This document shows, one piece after another, positions 38,827-50,094 of a DNA stretch of 64,000 nt. Within the stretch, counting starts at the first letter, position 1. Each line of letters opens with the position of its first letter. Both the position numbers and the translations under genes were made by a program. This DNA is from Platerodrilus igneus (taxonomy: Eukaryota; Arthropoda; Insecta; Coleoptera; Lycidae). Where the stretch lies: positions 3,641,001 through 3,705,000 of the forward strand of contig JARFIW010000999.1 in the NCBI GenBank assembly GCA_036346225.1, written 5' to 3'. The notes beneath the pieces were generated by a model. That model saw only the letters and a list, made by a program, of their open reading frames with translations, made no database searches and was not told where the DNA came from.

Positions 38827-39202
38827 CACACACACACAACAACATATTACACTAACACATTCACCCTCACATGCACACACACACACCTACATGCACATAC
38901 ACTCAGAAACCAACACTGTCGTTAAAACAAATAATAAACGTTTATCAAAAATGACACCGTCATTTACTTTCACTATTTACATTAATATTTATTCTATAAA
39001 AACATTATTTTATTCCAAACACTGATGTCAATTTCAACCATCCTCACTGTAAGTTTTTCTTATCTTTGTTCATTCTTTATAAAGCGTTAATACAGTTGTA
39101 GCCTGATCAAGCATAAAAAATATATGCAAAATTTAGGCCATAAAAAGAGTATTCATTTAAATCCAGCAGACCTTAATATACCTACAAAGAAGAAGTATTA
39201 TT
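37976..39202. repeat. 1.2 kb near-perfect palindrome of family G (copies 4 and 5)
   Basis: Arms 37976-38585 and 38606-39202 are reverse complements with a 20 bp centre (38586-38605). Even the (GT)n at 38341-38400 has its (CA)n partner at 38789-38836, though the lengths differ. Both arms carry the family G end with CGAAAATTTAGGCC-type sequence and CCAGCAGACC (38034-38085 reversed; 39099-39150). Stem II there is GCATA/TATGC. The two apparent mirror frames (38255-38530 minus and 38661-38855 plus) are the same low-complexity translation and not a gene. Confidence 0.9.
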
Positions 39203-39232
39203 CCAAATATTAAGGTCACCAAGAATTATATT

Positions 39233-39265
<33 letters not shown>
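39203..39265. repeat. short spacer and (TA)n microsatellite
   Basis: (TA)n at 39235-39265, leading into TTAGCTGTGATA of family F copy D. Confidence 0.9.
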
Positions 39266-39268
<3 letters not shown>

Positions 39269-41410
39269 CTGTGATACCACCAAAATCCGGGTACTCCGTT
39301 TTCGAATCGAGCCCCTACGAATTGGATGTCCAGAATGCTGTGAATCCTACGAAAAGCTATTCATTACTTTAACTGTGTTGGTCCATTGACTTTCTTCTGT
39401 TAATCGCCTCGGCTGCTCCCTAGATAACTTTCATCCTCATTCATAAAAAACAAACACATTCCTACCACAAACACGAACGTTAACTCTATTTACATCAATA
39501 TTCACAATACATTAAAATTTCAAAATTAAATTTTGGCATAAATTTCAGTATCAGAAATTTTCAAGATTACATTTATTATCATTTAAATGTGCATCCTGAA
39601 TTAAAGTCCTTGTTGGATGCCTACTAATTAATATAACAATATATGCAGACCGGAGTCTGAGTACAAAGGAGCATCTTCCACCCTTTACGTTAATTAATTA
39701 ACCAGGTTCGTCTAATTGAGCTCAAAGACATACCCAAATTTTCATCATAATCCAGAACATCAATACTAAATACCCTTTCTACCTAAACAAGCAAATTTCA
39801 CCTTAACATTAAAATTTTATGGTTAGTACAATTTCACTAATGTCCATTTAAAGTAAATCAATTATAAAGTAATTCAACACACACAAAATATCAAAGTTCA
39901 AACAAAATAGTATAAATTACCTGAAGGTTACTGCACTCGTAGCTTCAATGTACATCGTCCCTTTTGTTAATCACACCATTCCAACTGGATTATATTTACA
40001 GCTTCTGATTCTCAACGCTTTTCAAATTTTCTCCATCACCATTTATTTAAAGTTGTTTCTGGGCTTTTCCAGAACTCATCTGTGTATATCTGACCCTTGT
40101 TTTGTGGATCCAGACACATTTATGAACCATTTAATCATTAACACCCCGAAAATAGCAAAGAAATTCATATTTCTTTCACCAATATACGCCAAAACTGCCT
40201 ACTAATGGGTATTCATTTGTCGTTGTAAATTTTGACTAATTAGTACAGTGATACTAACTTTATTACCTTGTATCTAAGTGCACTAAAGTACATTCATGTT
40301 AGCACGTAAATAACAAACTGTTTAAATCACCAAAATATACGAGCAAACTTTAAATTATTCTATCAAACTAAAATGCACTGTTTAACGTATTGAATCAAGT
40401 CGCGGATGTAAGAGAGCTTGTTTATATTCACCTGGGTATATATATAGAAGTTAGCCCGTCTGTCGGTCGAGTCCCCAAAACGGACAATTCTAAAGAATTT
40501 CGCATGCTAGGTTCCCAGTTCGCAGCTCGGCATGCGATTTTTACGAATTTTGCACTCGTCCCAGTTAAATCTCAGAAATTCTCACACGGCACGCAAACAT
40601 GTCCGAGAATAACTAATTAAATTTTATACAGAAATTGTTGTTTCTACCTCTCATATGTGCATCTTATTTTCAACCAATCGTGACCCTCGTGACGTTGCTC
40701 ATATCACGCCTTTAATTATTAGTGTCTTTGTCTTACGCACATTATCTTTCCTTCTCTAACCTGTTCTTAGTGGTGCAAATTGATATTCCTTACTATCGAT
40801 TATTTCAGTCCATGTGGACTATCTGGGTTAAATAACCCCGTATCGCCCTTCCCGTGAATATTAAGCCCCGGTTTCTCCAAGATTCTTTGTAACCATTAAT
40901 TATCTGCAAAATTTACGCAGAATGAGCTTTTTAAAAATACGCAGGTGTTCAAACATACTATTAATTCTCAGAGCTTTATTACATGGTATTTTATTGGGTT
41001 TTTACAAGTTTCTATAGATATTATCTGTTACTAACGATTCAATTAACTTCAATTAAAAATAATACCCTTTAATTTTTAGTGAATCCTAATTAAATATTCA
41101 ATTATTATCTGTACACTTTGTTTAATACCGGTTACTTAAAATAGGGTTAATTAATATAAATTTTGCACGTAATTTCCATTTGTTTCTTTCCTCGGAATAA
41201 TTACATTACACGTAGAGCTTTTGAATACTGTTTCCTTTGATATAACGCGTCTTGTACATGATTTAAATCTCTTATTTTTACTGAAACTAATAAATTTTTA
41301 TGCTTCACGGTTTTAATAACGCGTATTATCTAATAATATTCATTATACACGGTGATTAAAATTATTTGATGTGATTATTTAATTTTCTACCCTGGTCTAA
41401 ATATGAGTAA
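39266..41410 (-). mobile_element. family F noncoding repeat, copy D (full length)
   Basis: Inward from the left end: TAGCTGTGATACCACC, the subterminal TTGGATGTC...TGCTGTGAA pair near 39321-39344, the splice-donor-like site reversed at 39918-39923 and the TATA box reversed at 40435-40446. The far terminus ACCCTGGTCTAAATATGAGT meets (TA)n at 41410. Frames 39948-40205 and 40390-40620 correspond to frames in copies A and B, but reading frames are not kept among copies. Confidence 0.8.
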
Positions 41411-43415
41411 TATATATATTGTAGTGGTTTTAAAAGGTTAAATTTAACTATAAACAAAGCAATTTGAAACACCCTGTATAGAGAAAACAACCAGAATTTA
41501 CGTACAAAATTTATTCCAGTTAGTTCATTTTTAAGTAACAAGTATTAACAAAATTTTACAAATAATGATTAAAATTGAGTAGGTTTGCAAAGAAAATAAA
41601 TTGTAGAATCCAATGCAATTAATTTATTAATTTAATTGAGTTTAATTGAACGGTTATTTACGTATAATATGCATGAAAGCATGAAAAATTAATAATACCA
41701 AGGTGAAACGCGTTGCTAACACATAAACAGACGTTGGATATAAAATTCGTTGAAAAGCCAACTCGTAGATATGTCATTTAAAACGTTCGTTAAATTAAAC
41801 ACCTGCATGTTTTCTAAATGTCAAGTTCCTCTTAATTTGTATAGATAACAAGCAAGTTTCAAAGAATATTGGTAAACAACAGTCGCTAAAGCACGTAATT
41901 TAGTCCACATGGAGTTGTAGAACGCGGACAGTAATATCGATTCTCTACCACTCAAACAAGGTTAGAAGGAAACATATGATATGCATAAACAAGGAATAGC
42001 GTTAGTATAGGCGGGATTTTAAAAACGTCAATGCATATACTATTGGTCGATATCGTTAGTTGTACAACAGACAAGCACGAGAATATTTGAAGTCGGGTTT
42101 ATTGGAAAATATCGTAACGACGCGCTAAATTTTGGGGATTTTGAAAACGGTTGAACCAAAATTTTAAGAACGTGTTATTTTAAATTAGATTTTCACGGTA
42201 AGAGTGTCCGGAGAGGTTACAATCGAAGCATATAAATACTCGATGAATTAGCACGGCTCGCTCTTTTTTAACTTCGTCTCTTTTAACTTCGTTCTAATAG
42301 TATTTACATCGTTTCAAATACGAGTTTGTAAGTATAAATAATTTTAAATTTAATAATACAGTGTTAGCCTCATAATTTGATGCGCGAATAAGTGGCGAGT
42401 CTAAATTTTAATTTGAGGTCCAACATTGATCTTAAACAAGCTTGTGAAGTGACATGAAATAATTAAACGTAAATGAAATTGAATTTAACTAAAAGAAGTG
42501 TAATTAATTTGGATTTGGAAATGGGATGCACCGTGAAGGCAGCGCATGCAGCACAACATAAATAATGTTCCTCCACAAATAGCTAGAGGCGGCCAGCAGA
42601 GCAGAGCGAACCAACTTTACAGCTTCGTCAACGGAGTAGAGATCTTCTAGAAATTTCAGGTAACGCTTTAAAATTGTTGTTGTTATAAACTATGAAACTA
42701 TGAATATTGTGTGACGTGTGAAAGTGGATTTTGAAGGTATTGTGCATTATTTTGTGTATTGAAAATAATACGTATAACTAACTGTATTATGGTATTTAAA
42801 TAGAAATCTAAAAGTATATAAAGCTTATTAACGTTCCATCAAGAATTTAAAATTTTTATTGTGACGAGTACATGGGTTTTGTTGTTTGCAGTCAGCGTAT
42901 GCAAGGTAAAAAGCATACATTATTCATAATTAACTGGGTTATCATGAGCTCACCATACTCCAGAGTTTACTAATTTAAAATCAATTATACCTAAAGAAAG
43001 AAAAATAAGATATTATTCAGCGCCCATTTACTCCGGGTACATTCTATGTGTGTGATAATTTAAATTAAAAATACAAGACATTACTAAAATAGGATTTATT
43101 GAGGTGTAACTTGATCACTGAAATGTGGACAATATTGAATTGCATTTGTAAATAGTGATAAATAAAAGATTGTATGTTTGTTGTATTTTGTGGTTTTATT
43201 GAGAGTGTGCGTGAACGATGCAGAGCATAATAGTGAATCTAGGTATCCAAGAGGAGGCCCAACTGAGCTAGCCTGGGAACTGAAGAAGAATCAGAAGAAG
43301 CTGAGAGAGGAATCTAGGTAAGAAGTTTTTTTGAATTTTATTATTTTTGGTGAAATTTTCGATTTTTATATAAATTAATTTTCGAATCTACCGAGATTCC
43401 TGAGGGCAAATACGG

Positions 43416-43417
<2 letters not shown>
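41411..43417 (+). mobile_element. family F noncoding repeat, diverged copy 5
   Basis: The left end is TTGTAGTGG after a short TA tract; the right end reversed is TTGCCGTATTTGCCC. Alignable blocks with copy C include AACACCTGC, TTTCAAAGAAT, AGTCCACATGGA, CAAGGTTAGAA and GGCGGGATTT. The TATA box is TATAAAT at 42231-42237, and CAG|GTAA occurs at 42658-42664. Divergence is much higher than among A-D, so this is an older or separate subfamily that still keeps the same ends, promoter and donor positions. Confidence 0.65.

Positions 43418-43455
<38 letters not shown>
43418..43455. repeat. (TA)n microsatellite
   Basis: About 18 TA units between family F copy 5 and the ribozyme unit. Confidence 0.95.
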
Positions 43456-43460
<5 letters not shown>

Positions 43461-43756
43461 GAAAAGTAGGGTTGGGTCTTAAATTACTTTGTATTAATTT
43501 AAGACTCATTAATCCTACTTTTCTTTTAAATTATAACTTTTGGCTATGGAAAAAAGCAGTTGAGCCGGATCTCCTCCATGCTGACTGTTGCTAAAAACCT
43601 GCGATAATAGGTAAAACGACACGAAGACACAAATTGTGAGCTAGGTGATGATGTACTTCCCATAAGGTGTCTGTATTAAATATTACAACTTTGCTACTCC
43701 TGTCCTGATGAGCCCTGATTAGGGCGAAACGCATCGACAGGATGCCCTCGTGGCTT

Positions 43757-43762
<6 letters not shown>
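43456..43762 (+). mobile_element. ~300 bp (TA)n-bounded unit carrying a hammerhead ribozyme
   Basis: Lies exactly between two (TA)n tracts. The first 70 bases form a hairpin: AAGAAAAGTAGG with GGTCTTAAATTA pairs with TAATTTAAGACT and CCTACTTTTCTT (about 43458-43528). The hammerhead is near the other end (43698-43742). No open frame. Size and content recall small noncoding retroelements with hammerheads (retrozymes) or a Penelope-like terminal repeat; either is inference. Confidence 0.6.
43698..43742 (+). ncRNA. hammerhead ribozyme, type I, with very short stem III
   Basis: Read 5' to 3': stem I strand TCCTGTC (43698-43704), core CTGATGA (43705-43711), stem II GCCCT-GATT-AGGGC (43712-43725), core GAAA (43726-43729), minimal stem III A-CGCA-T with T at 43734, C17 at 43735, then stem I strand GACAGGA (43736-43742). 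Stem I has seven pairs and stem II five. All conserved hammerhead core positions (CUGANGA, GAAA, U16.1, H17) match. Predicted self-cleavage is after 43735. A near-absent stem III is known in hammerheads of Penelope-like elements, which are thought to act as dimers. Confidence 0.8.

Positions 43763-43802
<40 letters not shown>
43763..43802. repeat. (TA)n microsatellite
   Basis: About 20 TA units, leading into TTGCTATGC of family E copy 2. Confidence 0.95.
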
Positions 43803-43804
<2 letters not shown>

Positions 43805-45380
43805 CTATGCTCCCTAAATTATTCGCGCCCCATCGTTTGGGCGACCATATTTATATTGCTATGTATAAACTGGAATTGTAATTATCGTTCTCCGACGTTG
43901 GGCTGTCTTATTAATATTGCTATAAGCTCCCTCCAGAAACTTAACTGGATTTTATCTTGTCGACCAATAACAAAATTTGATACATTACCGCCTTACTCGT
44001 TATCAATTTCGTATTTAACTTATAACTCCTCCTTGATTGTTTAAATTATCAAATCACTCCCATTAACTTTATCTTATGACCTCGACTAGCATTTACTTGG
44101 AATTATAAAATTCAGTTAATTCGATTCTATTTAATGAAACAAATATTATGTACAGTTTTTGTAAATTATTTAAAATACACTCTTCAATTAATTAATGTTG
44201 TGAATCCCATTTATTAAAAATTATATACTTTTTACTCAAACCCAGTCACCAAAAAAACCTATTATTTTTATAAAAAAAGAAGTGTGGAACGTTCGAAACC
44301 TCTTATCATATTACACACTTTATACGTATTCAAGTCCTCCTTTTGTTGACTTTTTCACATTTATTTTATATTAAGCAATTCAATATTCAAATAAAAAAAT
44401 TAGAAAAATAATGTCTTATAACTAAAAATCTGACCTGGTCTATTTTCTTCGCATTGACGCATCCATTTGAATAAAATTTATTTTCCCCCAACTCAGGATT
44501 ATTACATGCCCATTTGAAATATTGTCTATCCACACGCTTGAACCATTGCATTTAAAATATTGCCATCACTCTCTGGACTACCATTATTAACTTATACTTA
44601 TGCACCCCAATTTATTGTCGTCTCATTTCAGACTTATTACTTCTTATCAATTTCCCCAAACTTAGAATTGGATTATCTTCATTTTTTCCTTGACATAAAA
44701 ATTGTATTATTCTCCCCCAGAACTCAGAATTGTATTTTTCCCCGGCTTCAGAATTGTATTTTTCTCCCCGGTTTCAGAAGCCCTATTATTATTATGTTTT
44801 AGTTTAAAATAAATTCACCAAAATCTACTTACGTTTAATCGGCAATCGTAATTTTCATTTTAGCACTTATATAACTTTTCATTTTAAATTATTATGTATC
44901 ACTTTATTTCATAGTGGCGCACCTCGGCCTTTGTTGAGTTGAAAACTGACTTCGTTATCACTGTACCTGTTAATATATCATTGCTCTCCCACTCCGTCAG
45001 TGGGTATGGTCTACAAACTCGTCGCTCATTTTAACGAATCAAATATTTGCATTTAAAGTAGTTTTTGATGTAATTTTCCAATAATTCTGGCCTGGTCGCA
45101 GCTGTCTTCGTTATCAAACATGCGGTGTTTTGATGAATCTAATTGCTTTTCCATAAACAACTGATGCAATTCGACTTTTAATTTTCATATCTGCCTGTTA
45201 TTCACGCAATTTTTAATCACCTCTCTTTATCACAGTTATTAAATACTTGTACTTGTACTTGTATTTACTGTTTTCGTATTAAAAGCTCATTTATGTAACT
45301 GAAATTAATAACCTCATTTCTATTACCTAATGTTTGGTTAAAGTAACGCACTAGCATTGCAAAATGTTTAAACGAACTTT
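43803..45380 (+). mobile_element. family E noncoding element, copy 2 (diverged)
   Basis: Starts TGCTATGCTCCC with three subterminal modules beginning near 43803, 43857 and 43917. The first two contain a TTTGGGCGAC- or GTTGGGCTG-type block. Aligns with copy 1 through the segments at 43970-44170 and 44930-45200. The frames 43742-44044 and 44560-44802 are not conserved in copy 1. The right end is not clear and no facing terminal motif was found; a mariner sits just beyond at 45447. Confidence 0.55.
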
Positions 45381-45446
45381 TTTCATGCAATAACCTGAGC
45401 AAAAAACATCGTGAAATATGACTACATCATTAAGGAAATCAATGTA

Positions 45447-46731
45447 CGAGGGTAAGATGAAAAGTTCTCGGTCTACAATAAAAGACTGCAATTTTCAGTA
45501 AAAAAAAAAGATTTTATTTTTCGATATAATCTCCCTTAACTTCAATACACTTGGTCCAACGTTTCTCCAACATTAGTATTCCTTCCCGGAAGTGAGAGTT
45601 CGGAAGGCTGTAAAAATATTCGTCTACGGCCCTCTCAACTTCTTCATTGGACATGAAGCGCTTCCCAGAAACACATTTCTTCAAGTTTGGGAACAGATAG
45701 AAGTCCTAGGGCGCTAAATCAGGGGAATAGGGGGGGATGGCCGAGCATCTCGAACCTCTAATCCGTCAATTTTCCCATCGTCAACGCACCCTTGTGTGCA
45801 GGTGCGTTGTCTTGGTGAAAGATGATTTTTTTCTTCTTCAAGCCAGGCCTCTTCTCGCGAATTTTGGCATCCAGCTGGACAAGAAAGGTGGAGTAATATT
45901 GGCCTGTAATTGTTCTGCCTTTTTCAAGGTAATCTATTAACAGGGTCCCTTTCGCATCCCAAAACACGCTGGCCAACACCTTTCCGGTAGTTGCAATAGA
46001 CTTCACATTCTTTGGCGCTGAACAACCGGCTTCCACCCACTGCTTCGACTGCTGTTTCGTTTCTGGCGTGTAATGGTGGACCCATGTCTCATCGATAGTG
46101 ACAAATCGCCGCACAAAATCGCTCGGATCCTGATTGAACTTGGCCAAACATTGCTGCGAAACTCGTTTTCGCATTTGCTTTTGATCGGCATTCAGTAAAT
46201 GCGGCACCCATTTACGCACAGCTTTCGCATCCCTAACTCTTTGTGTAAGACGTTTTGCGCCCTTTTGTCCGATATCCCTACGGGCTCAGCTATCTCCTTC
46301 ACTTTCACTCGCTTATCGTCCAATATGATATCATGCACTTTTTCGATCGTTTCCAGTGCGGTTGCGGTTTTTGGTCGTCCTTCACGTAGGTCATCTTCGA
46401 GAGACGTACGACCACGTTTAAATTCAGCTGCCCACTTTTTAACGGTTGACAGGAAAGGGGCAGTGTCTCTGTAAACGTTTGTCAACTTAGGATGAATTTC
46501 CTGAGGGGTTAATCCATCCAAAACGAAGAATTTTATAACCGCACGATATTCAAGTTTATCCATCTTAAAGAAACGCGCATAAGATGTGCACTTGAAAAAA
46601 TTCGTGTAAACAAACTACTTGAGATAGCAAGTTGAAATTTGCCATACGAACTAATAACATGTGCACGCAGGCGGGAAGCTTATTGTAACGCCATCTCTGT
46701 GTCAGGTCGAGAACTTTTCACAATTCCATCG
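45447..46731 (-). mobile_element. mariner transposon, complete with TIRs, inactivated
   Basis: Imperfect ~30 bp terminal inverted repeats: the left begins CGAGGGTAAGATGAAAAGTT, and the right reversed begins CGATGGAATTGTGAAAAGTT; both continue CTCG. TA target duplications lie at 45445-45446 and 46732-46733. The length of 1285 bp is standard for mariner. The single transposase gene fills the minus strand. Confidence 0.93.
45514..46563 (-). pseudogene. mariner transposase (DD34D), broken
   Basis: Cut-and-paste transposase. From 46563 the N-terminal DNA-binding HTH region starts MDKLEYRAVIKFF, with TVKKWAAEFKRGR and DDLREGRPKT. The WVPHLLNADQ linker and catalytic domain follow in the next frame (46219-45758): TIDETWVHHY holds the first Asp and FHQDNAPAH the second. 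The third Asp (YSPDLAP) is in a further frame at about 45725, past a run of seven C on the coding strand (expected six). A stop replaces the Ser after LAP. The end is at the TAA near 45514. Two frameshifts plus one stop make it inactive. The sequence looks closest to the mauritiana subfamily; that placement is inference. Confidence 0.9.
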
Positions 46732-46733
46732 TA

Positions 46734-48280
46734 CATGTAGATAACGAATCTTCTTTTTTTTGAATTAAATATATACAGTGTAAACAAAAAATACTAATAC
46801 CTTCAACATTCTTATTTATAGTCCGTATTTTCTAGGGCAATAAAAAATTCTCAATTCAATTGGTCACGTAGTAGCTGAAAGCAGTCCAATCATTTCCATA
46901 AACATTTCGACTCTATCATCAGTATTAATTACCTTATACATTTTCATTTTTAAAATGAACGTCAAGTGCATATATTCCATTTTATTTAAATTCTAGCAAA
47001 TATGAATGGTATATAACTGTGATCAGGCACGAACAGGCAGTAATATAGCTACTGCAAATATTTCCTGAAATTTGAAATGTTGATTACGTTTTAAAAATGC
47101 CAGAACCGTACAAGCTACAAAAGCAAGCATACTCGTTAAATAAAAAAATACTTTCGGATATTACGTTGTGTACATTGTTCAACTACAATATGCAAAGTTA
47201 AATTCGAATAAATTCTGAACTGTTGTTATTCATTAATTAATTAGGACAGTTGTTAATATCTATATAAAACGTAAATCCTATAATTTTTGCTAATGGAGTT
47301 AATTAGCGATTTGCTAATTTGTAATTGCTGTTTTGTGAGGGGCTTACAATGAACACAAATTTATACTTGATGATATAGAAGCATTTTTTATAGCCGAAGT
47401 TTTAAACCAAGAGTTTAAAATTGCGCACAATTAAATTTAAACGAGTTAATGAATACTTCGACTTTAAAAAAATTCAGTACATTTTTGTGAGCCATCATTC
47501 CCACACGGCTTTGTATCGTGTGGCGCTGTTAAGGGTAGAAACATTTATTTCACGTAGTACAAAGCGTATATTTACAAAAGAATAAAGTTATTTAGAATTA
47601 AATGAATTGGCAATTGGAAAACAAATTAACAATAATTGAGTTTCGACTCCCGTACGATGCTGCAACTGTTTGTTACGTAAAATTTTAAACCCACAAGATA
47701 TAGCCGGTAATCTACCGTAACATGACATTTTTCCTTCGGCAATGTGTTACGTTTATTTTGAACATCCCGTACATTTCTTTCTGTTAATAAGAAATACGCG
47801 GTCTAATAATTTTCAACTCAATTCCCTTTAGCGTTAAAAACGAAAATCAATTCAGTAAATTAAAATAACCCTTTCAAGTGTTAATTCATTTATCTATTTA
47901 TATAAATTCGATTCCTATTGTTACATCCTAGAGCCTAATTAATAATAAATACTCCTTCTAGGAGTTCCTCAACGTAAAGTTTATGCTAAAATTAAACAGA
48001 CGTAACTGGTTCTAGGAATCTGATAAGCTATTCTTGTGTTTTCCATTGCAAGCTTCGTCGTATTAAAACCGCGTAGTATCCCAATAAACCGTGTTTTTCC
48101 AATTTTATTTCCTTAACAACAATATTACTTTGAGCTCTGCTCATTAGTGAAATGGTTGGTTGTTTTTATTTTTCTGCATAAAAATTTTGCGCACGCGCAC
48201 GGTGAGTATTTATGGGTTTCATAAATGTGTACTTTTCGACGACAATAAATTAATTTTATTTTTAATTACTATAGCTTTTA
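46734..48280. other. AT-rich DNA without recognised gene
   Basis: No open frame of note and no repeat partner detected. Confidence 0.35.
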
Positions 48281-49895
48281 TCGGTGGCCCTTAAAGCCAC
48301 AATGAATGGTCGCTTCTTGTTGTGATGGGAGGACCACCCCAAAGCGGGATCACGCGCACCTCTGTTTCGCACCGTTTTTACAGACGGTAGGAGCCAACCC
48401 GACGGTGATGACTCGAGGATGAGTGTTTATACACTAATTTTCTTATATGGGTACCCGGTGTTGTTGGAAACAACATATGTACACGGGCCTACGGATGGAT
48501 CACGTTGTTGGTGGTTAAATAACTGGTTGTTTGCATGAGCGAGGATATTATACTGTTTACTGATTTCTTTATTAGAATAATTTTATGTATAGCATTCCGT
48601 ACTTACAATGCTAATTTCAAGCTGTGGTTTTTAGTGGGGTAATTTTGTTCATTTTTCTTGTTTGAAGATTAATATAGGGGGTGACCATGTTAAAAATGAT
48701 TCTTTTTTTTATTCGTAAATATGTATATTGTGTACCTACGAATTGTTCATTTTTGGTACTATTGTGTTTTGTATATAATTTTGTTTTTTTTTTTAAATTA
48801 TAGGTTTTTAGTTTGTAAATGTTTGATTGTACGTGAGTGAGTATATTTTTATTTCAGGCCTTCCTTAATTTTTTTTGTAGATATAATACCACGCCCACTC
48901 GTCGATCGAGCCCAGTCAATTTCTTCTTTTTCTTCCTCGTTTTTATTTTCTTTTTTTTTAGACTACCTCGCTGAACGTAGCATAATTTCTGACGCTTTGA
49001 CATGGGGCTGCGAGTTTGTTTAGTTAATTTTCTTGTTCTCAGATTTTGTTTCGTGTAACTTTGGCCCCGATTTTGTTGTAGTTAATTTTTCTGCTGCTTC
49101 GATTTTGGTTTTCGTTAATTGGTGTTCCGATTTAGTTCCGCTTAATTTCTGGCACAATTTCTGTTTTGCTTCTGACTCGATTTGTTTTGTTTGCGGCCCA
49201 TGTTACTACCGTATCCTTTTCTCCGTCTGATAATACTTATGTTTTCGTCCTTTACGCTCGAACTTGTATTTATTACTTTTCTTTATTTACTGTGTGGGTT
49301 CGATCTTCTTGAATTTTAGGTTATTGGACTTGTGTTTTCGCCAATAATTCTAGTCCATTAAAAACGCTGGCGCCCAAGATTTTTTTTTCCTTCCCTCTTG
49401 GTACATTTTGTTCTCCCCGTCATGTCTAGAGTTAGTTTTTTTTCCTCCGATTTTTTTCTTTTATTCTACAGCCCTATTCTAATTTCTACTTTGTTGTTTC
49501 GCTTCCATTGGTGTTTCTGAAGTTTATCCGTCGGATATGTTTCAGATTGTTCTGTATTCGCAATATCTTTTTTTGGCTCTTATCGAGTTACGGTTAGCCT
49601 TTATTTAGTTACTTTCTACCAATTTCTTTTTTGTCCGTATCCAAATTGATTTCCTTTTCGGCTTCCCATCAAGGTCTTCCAATGTGGGAATGGAATTTAA
49701 AATTTTCGGTGTCCCGAACACTCTTACTGTACATGATTCTTTGAGACGAGTCGAAAAACTCCGTTGAACTCACCATGTGTTCAAATTGCAGTTATTTGAG
49801 TCTGCAGTGGATTTGTTCGAGTTTAAAGCGTTACTTTGGTATCGAGGTTTTCGGCATAGGTTTTTTGACTGGAAACCATTGTCCAATTTACTGAT
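48281..49895 (+). other. GC-rich patch followed by pyrimidine-rich tract, unassigned
   Basis: 48290-48520 is clearly more GC-rich than its surroundings and opens with the short palindrome GTGGCCCTTAAAGCCAC. From 48840 to 49700 the plus strand is strongly T/C-rich with TTTCAG-like sites. The block CGATCGAGCCCAGTCA near 48905 resembles one in the inverted repeat at about 1020. TGGCGCCCAAGA at 49368 resembles the start of a lysine-tRNA primer binding site of LTR retroelements, but no matching LTR pair or gag/pol was found. No gene is called. Confidence 0.3.
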
Positions 49896-50094
49896 TCAAC
49901 ATTTTGAACCCCTGGATTTTGCGTATAAGTTTGCTACTACTGAGGAAAATAGTTTTTCTTCACATGACCGAGTTGTTAAGATTTCTCCGACGCCTACAAG
50001 TAGATCCGATACTTCTTTCGTACGTTCTACTGTGTATGTTAGTTCTGTTACTGCTGAGTCCAGGTTTGCTATTGAAACCATGTTGGGGTTTTGA

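Noticed and set aside
38255..38855. Two mirror-image frames starting MPSIIIKPFTLNHF
   Set aside because: They are the two arms of the palindrome, low complexity and ending in His-Thr repeats from the CA microsatellite.
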